From JALYUM01 sp036688685 (lineage in GTDB: Bacteria > Pseudomonadota > Gammaproteobacteria > Burkholderiales > Burkholderiaceae_D): 64,000 bases of DNA. The DNA lies in NCBI RefSeq assembly GCF_036688685.1, contig NZ_JAQQPS010000006.1, forward strand, positions 62,001 through 126,000, in the 5' to 3' direction. The notes under the pieces were generated by a model. The model saw only the letters and a list, made by a program, of their open reading frames with translations, did no database searches and was not told where the DNA came from. Made by a program: the position numbers and the translations under genes. Positions 18,398 through 27,900 of this stretch are shown here, piece after piece (position 1 is the stretch's first letter; the number at the start of each line of letters is the position of its first letter).

Positions 18398-19882
18398 TTA
18401 GCGGCCGAGACGGACCTGCGCACCTTCGCGCAAGTCGATCAGCTGGTGGCCGAACAGGGTGGTTTTCAGTTGGGCGACCTGCTGGCCCGCCTTGTCGTAA
18501 ATGGCTTGCGTAGTGCCGGCGCGTCCCTGCATGGTGCGCAGTTCACCTTCGACGGTCACAAAGGCCTTGCGTGGGCGGCCGTACAACGTGGCTGCCGCGG
18601 CAGCGCCGCCCAGCAAGGCCAGTGCCGCCGCGCCCAGCGCCAGCAGCGGCGCCATGCCGTAGTGGACCCGCACTTCCAGCGGCAGCACGGCGCTGGAGGC
18701 CTGAATATTCGCAGGCGGCGTAAAAATGTCCGGCAGCGGATCGCCCGGGAACAGTTCGGCCATGCGCTGGCGGAAGGCCTGCGACAAGATGAGTTTTTGC
18801 CCGCTCAGATTGAGCTCGATGCGGCCCGGCAGCACGTACGCCGCCCCCGCCGATTGCAGGGCGGCCAGCGACCAGTTCCCCGGCAATGCCTTGACCGGCA
18901 ATGTCATTGTGGAGGGCAGCGGTTGCGACTTGCCAGGCGCAAGATCATTCACCTGCGTCGCGCCCAGCGCAATCGGCCGGTTTTCGCCACCCACGTGGGA
19001 GCTGGCCGTCAGCACGGCGCTGCTGATCGTGTACGGATACATGCGGTTTTCCAGTTGCCAGACGATGCTGGCGGTGGGCGCGCGCAGCGCCGCGTCGACA
19101 TCGACGCGCAGCACGCCGCCAGGGCCCATCGAGAACGTCACGCCCTGCGCCCCTTCGACCTTGCGCGGTTTCAGGCCCACGGTATCGCGGTCGAGCGGTT
19201 TCAAACGCGCCGGCGGCTCGGTGATGACCTGTTGAATACGCCCGGTCGCCAGCAAGCGCTCGAGTTCACGCGCGCCCTCGGGCCGCACGCCAAAGGCATA
19301 CACCATCAAGCCGCTGGCGCGGTAGTGCTTGTCCTGCACCGGCATTTTGAGCGGGAAAGCGAGCGCCCTGGCGATGGCGCCACCCTGGTGAATCAGCGTA
19401 TAAAACTCGCGGTTGCGCGTGGCCGTGGCCTGGTCGTTGTTCGGGCTGTTACGGTTGTTGGTGAACAGCCAGACGATGCCGGGTTTGCCGGCCAGCGCGG
19501 TGACGATGGCCGCGTTGACCGCTTCGCCCAGGTCGGTGTCGGCCAGCGCAGCACTATTCGGCTTGTGCGCGACCTCCAGCGCGGCCAGCGCCGCAGCGGT
19601 GCGGGTTTTGACGGTGGCATCGGCCTTGAACGACAGCAGCGCTCTGGGCGACGGCGCGCCGGGCAGGCTCTGGTTGAACGAGGCCAGCACCACGGCGTCG
19701 CCGGGACTGGCGACCGCGCCCACCAGGGCCGTGACCAGCGGCTTGAAGGGTGACGCGGCATCGCTGTAAAACGGCGCCATCCAGCCGGAGTTCTGGACCA
19801 GGAACACCTGCGGCAGCGCGTGCGCGGTCGATGCGCACGCTGCCAGCGCCAGCGTCGCGGCGAAGTGGCCGAGGCGCCTCAC
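18398..19882 (-). CDS. vWA-like exported/membrane protein of the tubulin-like operon
   Basis: 494 residues starting with GTG at 19882, which overlaps the upstream stop as GTGA. A signal peptide (FAATLALAACASTAHA) is followed by a von Willebrand A-like fold: VFLVQNSGWM stands where MIDAS proteins have DxSxS, so the metal site looks degenerate, and IVWLFTNNRNS resembles the later vWA strand. A beta-rich domain follows, then one membrane helix (about 408-428) and a 65-residue tail predicted in the cytoplasm (VTVEGELRTMQG...). The bulk would face the periplasm, with the tail available to cytoplasmic partners. A longer upstream reading is only the shadow of the preceding gene. Confidence 0.7.
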   Translation of the reverse strand: MRRLGHFAATLALAACASTAHALPQVFLVQNSGWMAPFYSDAASPFKPLVTALVGAVASPGDAVVLASFNQSLPGAPSPRALLSFKADATVKTRTAAALAALEVAHKPNSAALADTDLGEAVNAAIVTALAGKPGIVWLFTNNRNSPNNDQATATRNREFYTLIHQGGAIARALAFPLKMPVQDKHYRASGLMVYAFGVRPEGARELERLLATGRIQQVITEPPARLKPLDRDTVGLKPRKVEGAQGVTFSMGPGGVLRVDVDAALRAPTASIVWQLENRMYPYTISSAVLTASSHVGGENRPIALGATQVNDLAPGKSQPLPSTMTLPVKALPGNWSLAALQSAGAAYVLPGRIELNLSGQKLILSQAFRQRMAELFPGDPLPDIFTPPANIQASSAVLPLEVRVHYGMAPLLALGAAALALLGGAAAAATLYGRPRKAFVTVEGELRTMQGRAGTTQAIYDKAGQQVAQLKTTLFGHQLIDLREGAQVRLGR

Positions 19883-21357
19883 GATGCGTCTTCCAGGCGC
19901 CAGCCGCGGATGCGGTTCCAGTCCGGATGGTGTAGCCACAGCGCGCCATCGTAGACCAACGCAGTGCATTCCTGCGGCCGCGCCAGACGGGCGATATCGT
20001 CGAGAATGACGTTGCGCCGGCCGATCCATTCGACGGTGGTACGCGCGATCACGCGCGTGGCCAGCGCATCTTCGGCGCGGCCGGTGTACTGGTGCAGGCG
20101 CAGCACCAGACCGCTCGGCTGGCTGCGGTGGTCGTTCAGCGCGCGCAGCAGCGGCAGCACCAGCGAATCGTCTTCGTGCGGGTCGTCGACGCGGGCGTCG
20201 GACCACGGCTCGTCGACCACCGCATGGCCGCGCCGGAACAGCAGGCTGGCGAAGCCGAGCCGGGCGCCGTCGAGGGCTTCCTGCTCCGGCGTGACGGTGC
20301 CCAGTTCCAGGAAGGTATAGGCCTGGCCGTCATGGCCGAGCTGCCACAGGCGGCCGTCGCGGCTCTGGGTGGGGCCACCCAGTTCCAGGCGCGGCTGCCA
20401 TGGCGCCGGCCATGGCAGGTACTGCGGCGCCTGGCCCGGTTGCCAGATCAGCTGGCCGTCGCGGTGCAGCCAGTACAGGTGGCCGTCGTACGAAAATGGC
20501 GCGGTCCAGCCGGACGCCGGGGCGCCGGCGCAGGGGTAGTCGCGGGCCTGAGTGAAATCGGCCTCAACGCTCCACAGGCGCGTGACGCCGTCGCGGCCGA
20601 CGAACAGCACGCCGATGTGGCGCCGCAGTGCGCCGGGTGCGCTGGCCAGTGTGGCATCGAACAGCATCTCGGTGCGCCAGGTTTCGGCAATGGGATTGAA
20701 GAACAGCCGGCGCAGGCCGTGCGCGGTCGGCACGATGGCCACTTCGCCGCGGCTCGGGTGCAGTGCGGGCAACCACGCATAGCCGGACGCGCTAAAGTCG
20801 AGGCCGGACGCTGGTTCTTCCGCCACCAGCACATGCCACTGCTGCGCCGCCGGATCGAAATACTGCAGCACGCCGCGCTTGGGCGCAAGCGCGAGCAGGC
20901 GCTGCTGCGCAAAGCCGAACGTGGCAGCGGCGAACACGCAATGGGCGTTCGGTGGCGGCGCCATCGACAGTTCCGCGCGCCCCACGCTTGGGGCGGCCGG
21001 GCGCCGCTCCAGGCTGTCGCCCAGTGGCAGGCGCGTGACAGGCAGACCGTGCGGCAACTGGCGCGGCAAAAACGGGTCGGCGGCGGCGCCCCACCAGTCG
21101 GCGTGCGGCGCGGCTGCGTCTGGCTGTTGCAAGGGGTTGCCGCAAGCGGGGCAATAGGCAAACCCTTCCGGATAGATGGACGCGCAATGGCAGGCGCCCG
21201 GCAAGGACGCGCCCAGCAAGCCGGCCACATCGCGCACGCGCGCCAACGCCGGCCCCTGCCAGTCGATGCGGCCCAGCCCGTCGCTACCAGTCAGCGCAAA
21301 CTGGCCGTTGTTGTCTTCCAGCCAGTTGCTGGCTGCCGTATCCCACTTGTATGCCAT
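19879..21357 (-). CDS. Zinc-ribbon protein with beta-propeller-like repeats, first gene of the tubulin-like operon
   Basis: 492 residues. A four-Cys zinc ribbon CHC...CPACG lies at about residues 56-73. The rest is Trp-rich and beta-rich with repeated blocks of about 45-50 residues (LLALAPKRGVLQYFDPAAQQW, GLRRLFFNPIAETW, GHLYW-like), suggesting a propeller. No signal peptide, so probably cytoplasmic. The last bases overlap the vWA-like start as GTGA. Upstream (21361-21440) the DNA becomes AT-rich and probably holds the operon promoter, but no clean -35/-10 pair was picked. No known family name is assigned. Confidence 0.65.
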   Translation of the reverse strand: MAYKWDTAASNWLEDNNGQFALTGSDGLGRIDWQGPALARVRDVAGLLGASLPGACHCASIYPEGFAYCPACGNPLQQPDAAAPHADWWGAAADPFLPRQLPHGLPVTRLPLGDSLERRPAAPSVGRAELSMAPPPNAHCVFAAATFGFAQQRLLALAPKRGVLQYFDPAAQQWHVLVAEEPASGLDFSASGYAWLPALHPSRGEVAIVPTAHGLRRLFFNPIAETWRTEMLFDATLASAPGALRRHIGVLFVGRDGVTRLWSVEADFTQARDYPCAGAPASGWTAPFSYDGHLYWLHRDGQLIWQPGQAPQYLPWPAPWQPRLELGGPTQSRDGRLWQLGHDGQAYTFLELGTVTPEQEALDGARLGFASLLFRRGHAVVDEPWSDARVDDPHEDDSLVLPLLRALNDHRSQPSGLVLRLHQYTGRAEDALATRVIARTTVEWIGRRNVILDDIARLARPQECTALVYDGALWLHHPDWNRIRGWRLEDAS

Positions 21358-21591
21358 TCTTTGCCCATCGTTGATATATGTATGTGACTTGCCATTTTTT
21401 TAGTGCGTCACATTGTTGCAAATCAAATCATAGCGCGCACCATGCGTCAACGGTGCCCCGATTGACATGGTAGCGTCTGGCAAGCCTTCGGGGAGCGACG
21501 CTTGCACCTCTTACTCTGCGGCGGGGCCGACCGCCGCGTTTGCGCCACATTAAATGAACCAAGCTTGCGCGGGCGCATGCCGAGCGGCACG

Positions 21592-21597
21592 TATAAT
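21592..21597 (+). promoter_or_regulatory. Probable -10 box of the aminopeptidase-like gene
   Basis: A perfect TATAAT lies 30 bases before the ATG at 21628. The best upstream hexamer, TTGCGC at 21565, is 21 bases away, which is too long, so only the -10 is called. Confidence 0.4.
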
Positions 21598-21627
21598 TGC
21601 GCCCTCCCCGCACGTTTCCTTCAGACC

Positions 21628-22653
21628 ATGTCCAACGACCTCCCCCAGCACGCCATCGACGCCGCCACCAGCCACCTGCGCGACGTGCTGGATATCGCCA
21701 TCGAACACGGCCCGGAACAAAGGGCGCTGGTGGTGTTCGATGCCCGCACAGGCTTGTCGCGCGCCTTGACGCAGGCGTACCGCGCCAACCTGCCGGATGC
21801 GCAGTTCGTCGATTTCGACACGATGGCGCATGACGACGTGCTGGCGGCCTTCAAGTCCATGGCAGCCGGCGACCTGGTGGTGCTGGTCCAGTCGACCAAT
21901 TTCCGTCTGGAGGCGTTCCGGATTCGCGTGGAGCTGTTCAAGCTGGGCCTGAAAGTGATCGAGCACGTGCACCTGTCGCGCATGCCGGGCGTTCAGGGCG
22001 AGCACTATATCGAAGCGCTGGCCTACGATCCGGCCTATTACCGCGGCGTCGGCCAGAAGCTCAAGTCACGCATTGATGCGGCGCCCGGCGCGGTGGTGCA
22101 TGGCGGCGGCGAACAACTGGTGTTTGGCTCGCCGCTCGAATTGGCCAAACTCAATATCGGCGACTACAGCGCGATGAATAACGTCGGCGGCCAGTTCCCC
22201 ATCGGCGAAGTGTTCACCGAAGCGCAGGACCTGGAAGCCGTCAACGGGCGCGTGCAGGTCCACGTCTTCGGCGACACGTCTTACCTGGTCAACCGCCCGG
22301 AGACACCGATCACGCTGGTGGTGGAACGGGGCCGCGTGGTCGACGCCATCGGCAGCACGCCAGCGTTCGACCAGGTGCTGGCCAATATCCGCGCCGAGGA
22401 AGGCGAAGTCTGGCTGCGCGAACTGGGCTTCGGCATGAACCGCGCTTTTACGCGCGCGCGCCGCGTCGACGATATCGGTACCTATGAACGCATGTGCGGC
22501 ATCCACCTGTCGCTGGGCGCCAAACACGGCGTCTATCAAAAGCCTGGCTTCAAGCGTAAGGACGCGCGCTTTCACATCGATGTGTTTGCCGTGACGGACG
22601 CCGTGTACCTGGGCGATGAGCAGGTGTATGCGGATGGGACCTGGACGGTCTGA
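21628..22653 (+). CDS. Aminopeptidase T (M29)-like protein
   Basis: 341 residues, no signal peptide. The central block NNVGGQFPIGEVFTEAQDLEAVNGRVQVHVF resembles the PdGEvft...sveG segment of M29 metallo-aminopeptidases, and a late GLGAKHGVYQK-like stretch (HLSLGAKHGVYQK) plus HIDVF resembles the metal-binding C-terminal part. The fit is partial, so the peptidase role is tentative. It is read away from the tubulin-like operon, from a region of about 270 bases between the two starts. Confidence 0.5.
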   Translation: MSNDLPQHAIDAATSHLRDVLDIAIEHGPEQRALVVFDARTGLSRALTQAYRANLPDAQFVDFDTMAHDDVLAAFKSMAAGDLVVLVQSTNFRLEAFRIRVELFKLGLKVIEHVHLSRMPGVQGEHYIEALAYDPAYYRGVGQKLKSRIDAAPGAVVHGGGEQLVFGSPLELAKLNIGDYSAMNNVGGQFPIGEVFTEAQDLEAVNGRVQVHVFGDTSYLVNRPETPITLVVERGRVVDAIGSTPAFDQVLANIRAEEGEVWLRELGFGMNRAFTRARRVDDIGTYERMCGIHLSLGAKHGVYQKPGFKRKDARFHIDVFAVTDAVYLGDEQVYADGTWTV

Positions 22654-22967
22654 CCATCAGCCTGACGATCGCATCGCTCGTACGCGCTATGCGTTGAAGT
22701 CATGCAGCGTTGCTGCACGCTCAACTGGTCTTTGCGCAGCATCCGGCTTGGCCCCGCCCTCCTTCACGACCTGCATCAGGCTCCGCCCCACGTCGATGCG
22801 CATGATGCGATTCCATCGATCGTCATAGGAAGTTGACAGCACGGGCACAAGCGCGCCGCAAACGTGCGCATGATCAGGAACAAGTGCGGCGCCTTCCCGC
22901 CCCCCCTTTCTGGCGTAGCCTTGAAAACGTGAGCTATCCAGGGCTTGAACCACCGTCGAGGCGCGCC
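22654..22967. other. Intergenic stretch, no gene seen
   Basis: 314 bases between the aminopeptidase-like and patatin-like genes. A short hairpin (GCAGC-GTT-GCTGC, about 22702-22714) without a T run is the only structure noted. No convincing small gene or promoter was found. Confidence 0.5.
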
Positions 22968-24854
22968 ATGAGCGAAACAACGACCCCTCCTGAAGACCGC
23001 TACTGCGACCTGATCATGAAGGGCGGTATCAGCAGCGGCATTGTGTATCCCAAAGCGGTAGCGCTGCTGGCGCGGCGCTACCGGTTCCGCAGCATTGGCG
23101 GCACCTCGGCCGGCGCCATGGCTGCCGCGTTGACGGCAGCGGCGGAACTGAATCGACGACAAAACCATACGCTTGCGGGCTTCGACATGCTGTCCGCTCT
23201 GCCCGAAGACCTGCAAGGCATTCCCGGAAGCAAGCACAGCGCACTGCTTGAACTCTTCCAGGCGCAGACCAGGACCCGACGCCTGTTTTCGGTACTGCTT
23301 TGGGCACTGAATCGCGAAGGGACCGGGCGCAGGATCGGCGCATCACTCGTCGGACTCGTCCTGCAATATTGGCCGGCAACGGTGGCAAGCCTGGCGCTGG
23401 CAGGTTTGATTGGTCACTGCGTAGAATGGGTCGCAGGCATCCTCACATTGCTCTTGGCATTGCTTTCAACCATTGGCATCTGGGTCTACGTCGACCTTGT
23501 ATGCGGCATGGTCAAAAACGGCTTCGGCCTGTGCTCGGGAATGCCGGCCGGCACTGGCAAGCCCGCCTTGACCCCGTGGCTGCATGAACAGATCCAGCGC
23601 ATTGCCGGACTGAAACCGGGGGATGCTCCGCTCACCTTCGGACAACTCTGGAGTGCCGATGGTTTTCCACCGGCTTGGCTAGAAATTCCACCGCCACCAA
23701 TGACGCGTTCGATCGACTTGCAAGTGTTTTCAACGAACCTCGGACTCGGCCGGCCATGCATTTTGCCGCTGTCCTCCAACGATCCACCAGACGGCCCGGC
23801 ACGCGAACGCCTGTACTTCAATGCGGCAGAACTGGCACATTACCTCCCGGAAGAGGTGCTGAATTTTTTGACGATTACAGGCGCCGCCTACCAACCCACA
23901 CCAGGCGCCGAACGGATAGATCCGCTTGAAGCCGACGCCCTGCGGCTTGGCTTGCGGGAACTACCCAAGCCAAAAGAATTCCCGGTCTTGCTTGCAGCAA
24001 GGATGAGCCTGAGTTTTCCGTTCCTGCTGTCGGCCATTCCGTTGTGGTCCATCGAGAGGAAGACCGGTATGGCGCGCGGGGCATTTCGCCGCTGCTGGTT
24101 CTCGGACGGTGGCATCAGTTCCAACTTCCCGATTCACCTGTTCGACAGCTTGCTGCCGATGTGGCCAACCTTCGGGATCAACCTGGAAGACTACGACCAG
24201 GACACTGGTAATGAAACGCCGCCACCGCCGCACCTTCAGGAGCGGGAAGAACAGTGGCAAAATTTCGATGAGCAATCAAGCGGAAGATCGCGGCTTGGCG
24301 GCTTTCTTGTGTCGATCGTCCACGCGATGCAGAACTGGAATGACAACGTGCTGGCGCACATGCCTGGCGTGCGCGACCGCATCGTGCAAGTGCCCTTAAT
24401 GTCCGATGAAGGCGGACTGAACCTGGATATGCCGCGCGAGAAAATGAACCGGGTCAGCAAACGCGGGCAAAAAGCCGCTGCATGCATACTTCAGCATTTC
24501 GACGCCGCCGACCCGCGCAAGTCGCCTGCGCCGGGATGGGACGCCCAGCGCCTGGTGCGGCTGGCAGTTTTGCTGCAAGCGATCGAGGCCCGGATTCCGG
24601 GCCTGGCGCAGGCACTCGATCCGTTGCTCCCCTATGTGACCGATTACATCACCCTGATCAACCGCGCAGAGCCCGATCTGGACGCAAACAACCTAGCACG
24701 CGCGAAGCAAGTGTCCGGATTGACGCTGCAACAGATCCGGGACATTCGCCGCGCTTGGCGAACATGGCGGCGGCTGGCAAGGAGCGGCGCAAAACTGCAC
24801 AACGCGCGTGACGCCGGAGCAAATCCGGAGCTGCGCGTCAGGCCACCGTTGTAA
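22968..24854 (+). CDS. Patatin-like phospholipase with internal membrane segment
   Basis: 628 residues. The patatin fold signs are clear: glycine-rich oxyanion region KGGISSGIVYP (18-28), nucleophile elbow GGTSAGA (Ser47), and the catalytic Asp in DGGISSNFP (about 380). Between elbow and Asp there is an insertion with two or three hydrophobic helices (about 131-182), so the enzyme is probably anchored in the inner membrane and acts on lipid acyl esters. Codon use and GC look slightly less extreme than neighbours, hinting at transfer. A longer upstream reading was rejected; the ATG at 22968 precedes the conserved N-terminus. Neighbours give no functional hint. Confidence 0.85.
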   Translation: MSETTTPPEDRYCDLIMKGGISSGIVYPKAVALLARRYRFRSIGGTSAGAMAAALTAAAELNRRQNHTLAGFDMLSALPEDLQGIPGSKHSALLELFQAQTRTRRLFSVLLWALNREGTGRRIGASLVGLVLQYWPATVASLALAGLIGHCVEWVAGILTLLLALLSTIGIWVYVDLVCGMVKNGFGLCSGMPAGTGKPALTPWLHEQIQRIAGLKPGDAPLTFGQLWSADGFPPAWLEIPPPPMTRSIDLQVFSTNLGLGRPCILPLSSNDPPDGPARERLYFNAAELAHYLPEEVLNFLTITGAAYQPTPGAERIDPLEADALRLGLRELPKPKEFPVLLAARMSLSFPFLLSAIPLWSIERKTGMARGAFRRCWFSDGGISSNFPIHLFDSLLPMWPTFGINLEDYDQDTGNETPPPPHLQEREEQWQNFDEQSSGRSRLGGFLVSIVHAMQNWNDNVLAHMPGVRDRIVQVPLMSDEGGLNLDMPREKMNRVSKRGQKAAACILQHFDAADPRKSPAPGWDAQRLVRLAVLLQAIEARIPGLAQALDPLLPYVTDYITLINRAEPDLDANNLARAKQVSGLTLQQIRDIRRAWRTWRRLARSGAKLHNARDAGANPELRVRPPL

Positions 24855-24920
24855 CCGTTACCTGCCGATCGGCGTCCGCCATGCCTGCCTTCAGGCTCGA
24901 TTCTTGCTTGAAATTCAGAC

Positions 24921-27900
24921 ATGTATACCAATGCCGCCACGCGCGAACCCACCCAACGCATCGTCAAGATCCGGCGCGACTACAACACCTTTGTCGCCGA
25001 CGAAACGATCGAAGACTATGCCTTGCGCTTCACGCCGCGCGCCTTCCGCAAATGGTCGATCTTTCGTGTTGCCAACACAGCGTTCGGCGCGACCTCGTTC
25101 CTGGTGCTCGAAGCCATTGGCGGCACCATCGCCGTCAACTACGGTTTTACCAATGCGTTCTGGGCGATTGTCGCCATCGGGCTGATCATCTTCCTCACCG
25201 GCCTGCCGATCAGCTACTACGCGGCGCAGTATGGCCTCGACATGGACTTGCTCACGCGCGGCGCCGGCTTCGGCTACATCGGCTCGACCATCTCGTCCTT
25301 CGTCTACGCCTCGTTCACCTTCATCCTGTTCGCGCTGGAGGCGGCCATCATGGCCTATGCGCTGGAACTGTATTTTAATTTGCCGCTATCGCTCGGCTAC
25401 CTGGTCAGCGCCCTGGTCGTCATCCCGCTGGTGACCCACGGCGTGACCCTGATCAGCCGCATCCAGATGCTCACCCAGCCGGTCTGGCTGGTGTTACTGG
25501 CCTTGCCCTTCATCGCCATCCTGATAAAACAGCCGCAGTTGTTCGCGCAACTGGGACAGTTCGGCGGCGGCAGCGGCACCCACCACGGTTTCGATGTGCT
25601 GCAATTCGGCGCCGCCACCGCGGTCGGCGTCGCCCTCATCACGCAGATCGGCGAGCAGGTCGACTTCCTGCGCTTCATGCCGGAGCGTACCAGCACCAAC
25701 CGCGTGCGCTGGCACCTGGGCGTGCTGGCCGCAGGCCCCGGCTGGATCGTGCTCGGCATGGGCAAGCTGCTCGGCGGCGCGCTGTTGGCGCTGCTCGCCA
25801 TCGAAGGCGGCGCCACGCTGGCGCAGGCGGTGAACCCGAATCAGATGTATTTGGCCGGCTTTCGCCAGGTGTTCGACTACCCTGCGCTGGCCATGCTGGC
25901 CACTGCAGTCTTCGTCATCGTCTCGCAGGTCAAGATCAACATGACCAATGCGTATGCCGGCTCGCTCGCCTGGTCGAACTTCTTTGCGCGGCTGACGCAC
26001 AGCCATCCGGGCCGCGTGGTGTGGGCCGTCTTCAATGCGTTGATCGCCGTGCTGCTGATGGAGCTCGACGTGTTCCAGGCCATCGAGCAGGTGCTGGGCC
26101 TTTATTCGAACATCGCCATCGCATGGATCACGGCGGTGGTGGCCGACCTGGTGATCAACAAGCCGCTGGGCCTGTCCCCGAAGGGCATCGAGTTCCGCCG
26201 CGCCTACCTGTACGACATCAACCCGGTCGGCGTGGGCGCCATGCTGCTGGCCTCGACGCTGTCGATTGCCGCATTTGGCGGCGTGTTCGGCGCGCATGCG
26301 CAAGCCTTTTCCGCCTTCATCGCTCTGGGCACCGCACTGCTGGCGTCCCCGCTGATCGCCTGGATCACGCGCGGCAAATACTACCTGGCGCGGCCCGCCC
26401 ACGGCTGGCCGAAGGGCGCCACGACCAGCACCTGCTGCATCTGCGAGAAAGAGTACGAGCTCGATGACATGGCGCACTGCCCGGCCTATCAGGGCCCCAT
26501 CTGCTCGCTGTGCTGCTGCCTCGATGCGCGCTGCGACGACGCTTGCAAGCCGCACGCGCGCCTGTCGACCCAGTGGGAAAACGCTACCCGCGCGCTGCTG
26601 CCGGAAACACTGTGGCCGTACATGAGCAGCAGGCTGGCCCACTACCTGCTGCTGATGCTGGCCACCAGCACCTTTTTCGGCATCCTGCTCGGCCTTTTGT
26701 ATGCGCACGAACAGAGTGTCACCGGGACGGTCCTGCTGCCGGCGCTGCGGGTCGCCTTCATCAAGGTATTTGGCGCCCTGGTGCTGGCCAGCGGTATTGT
26801 CGCCTGGTGGCTGGTGCTGACCGGCGAAAGCCGCCGCGTGGCGCAGGAAGAATCGAACCGACAAACCGGCCTGCTGACGCGCGAGATCGAACTGCACGCA
26901 TCGACCGACGCCCAGCTCCAGCAAGCCAAGCAACAGGCCGACCACGCCAACCAGGCCAAGAGCCGCTACCTGGCCGCCATCAGCCACGAGATTCGCACGC
27001 CGCTGAACAGCATTCTCGGCTACGCCCAGCTGCTCGACAACGATCCGGCGATTCCCGTGCACCGCCAGCAGGCGATCCGCGTGATTCGCGGCAGCGGCGA
27101 GCACCTGCTGTCGCTGATCGAAGGCTCGCTCGACATCGCGCGCATCGAAGGCGGAAAATTCAGCTTCGACATCCGCGCCATCGCCTTCCCTGCCTTCCTC
27201 AGCCAGATCGCGCGCATGTTCGAACAGCAGGCGCAGGGCAAGGGACTCGATTTCCTGTATGAAGCCGACGCCTTGCCGGAGGTCGTGCGCGCCGACAGCA
27301 AGCGCCTCGGCCAGATCCTCATGAACCTGCTTGGCAACGCCGTCAAATTCACCGAGCGTGGCGGCGTCGCGCTGCGCGTGCGCTACGCGCGCGAGATGGC
27401 CACCTTCGAAGTGCGCGACAGCGGACCGGGTATCTTGCCGGACGAGGCCGAGCGCATTTTTGAGCCCTACGCGCGCGGCAGCGCCGGCCATGACACCGGC
27501 GGCACCGGCCTGGGCCTGCCGATCAGCCGCATGCTGGTGCAGCTGATGGGTGGCGAATTGACGCTTGCGACGACCCCTGCCGGCACCACGTTCACGGTGC
27601 GCTTGCAGCTGCCGCGCGTGCACGCGCCCGCGCACGTGGCGCACGCCTTTGCGCCAACCGGCTACAGCGGCCGGCGCCGGCGCATTTTGGTGGTCGACAA
27701 CGAGCGCGTCGACCGCACGCTGCTGGTCGACATCCTGACCCAGGTCGGCTTTGAAACTCAGGAGGCCAAGACCGGGCTGGACGCCCTGCTGCGCTACACC
27801 GACTGGCAACCTGACCTGATCCTGATGGACCTGGCCATGCCGGAAATGGATGGCTGGGAAGCGGCCCGCATCCTGCGCCACGAACGCCAGGCGAGCGTGC

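Noticed and set aside
19883..20206. N-terminal extension of the vWA-like protein
   Set aside because: Arg/Pro-rich shadow of the upstream gene; the GTG at 19882 leads directly into a signal peptide and overlaps the upstream stop.
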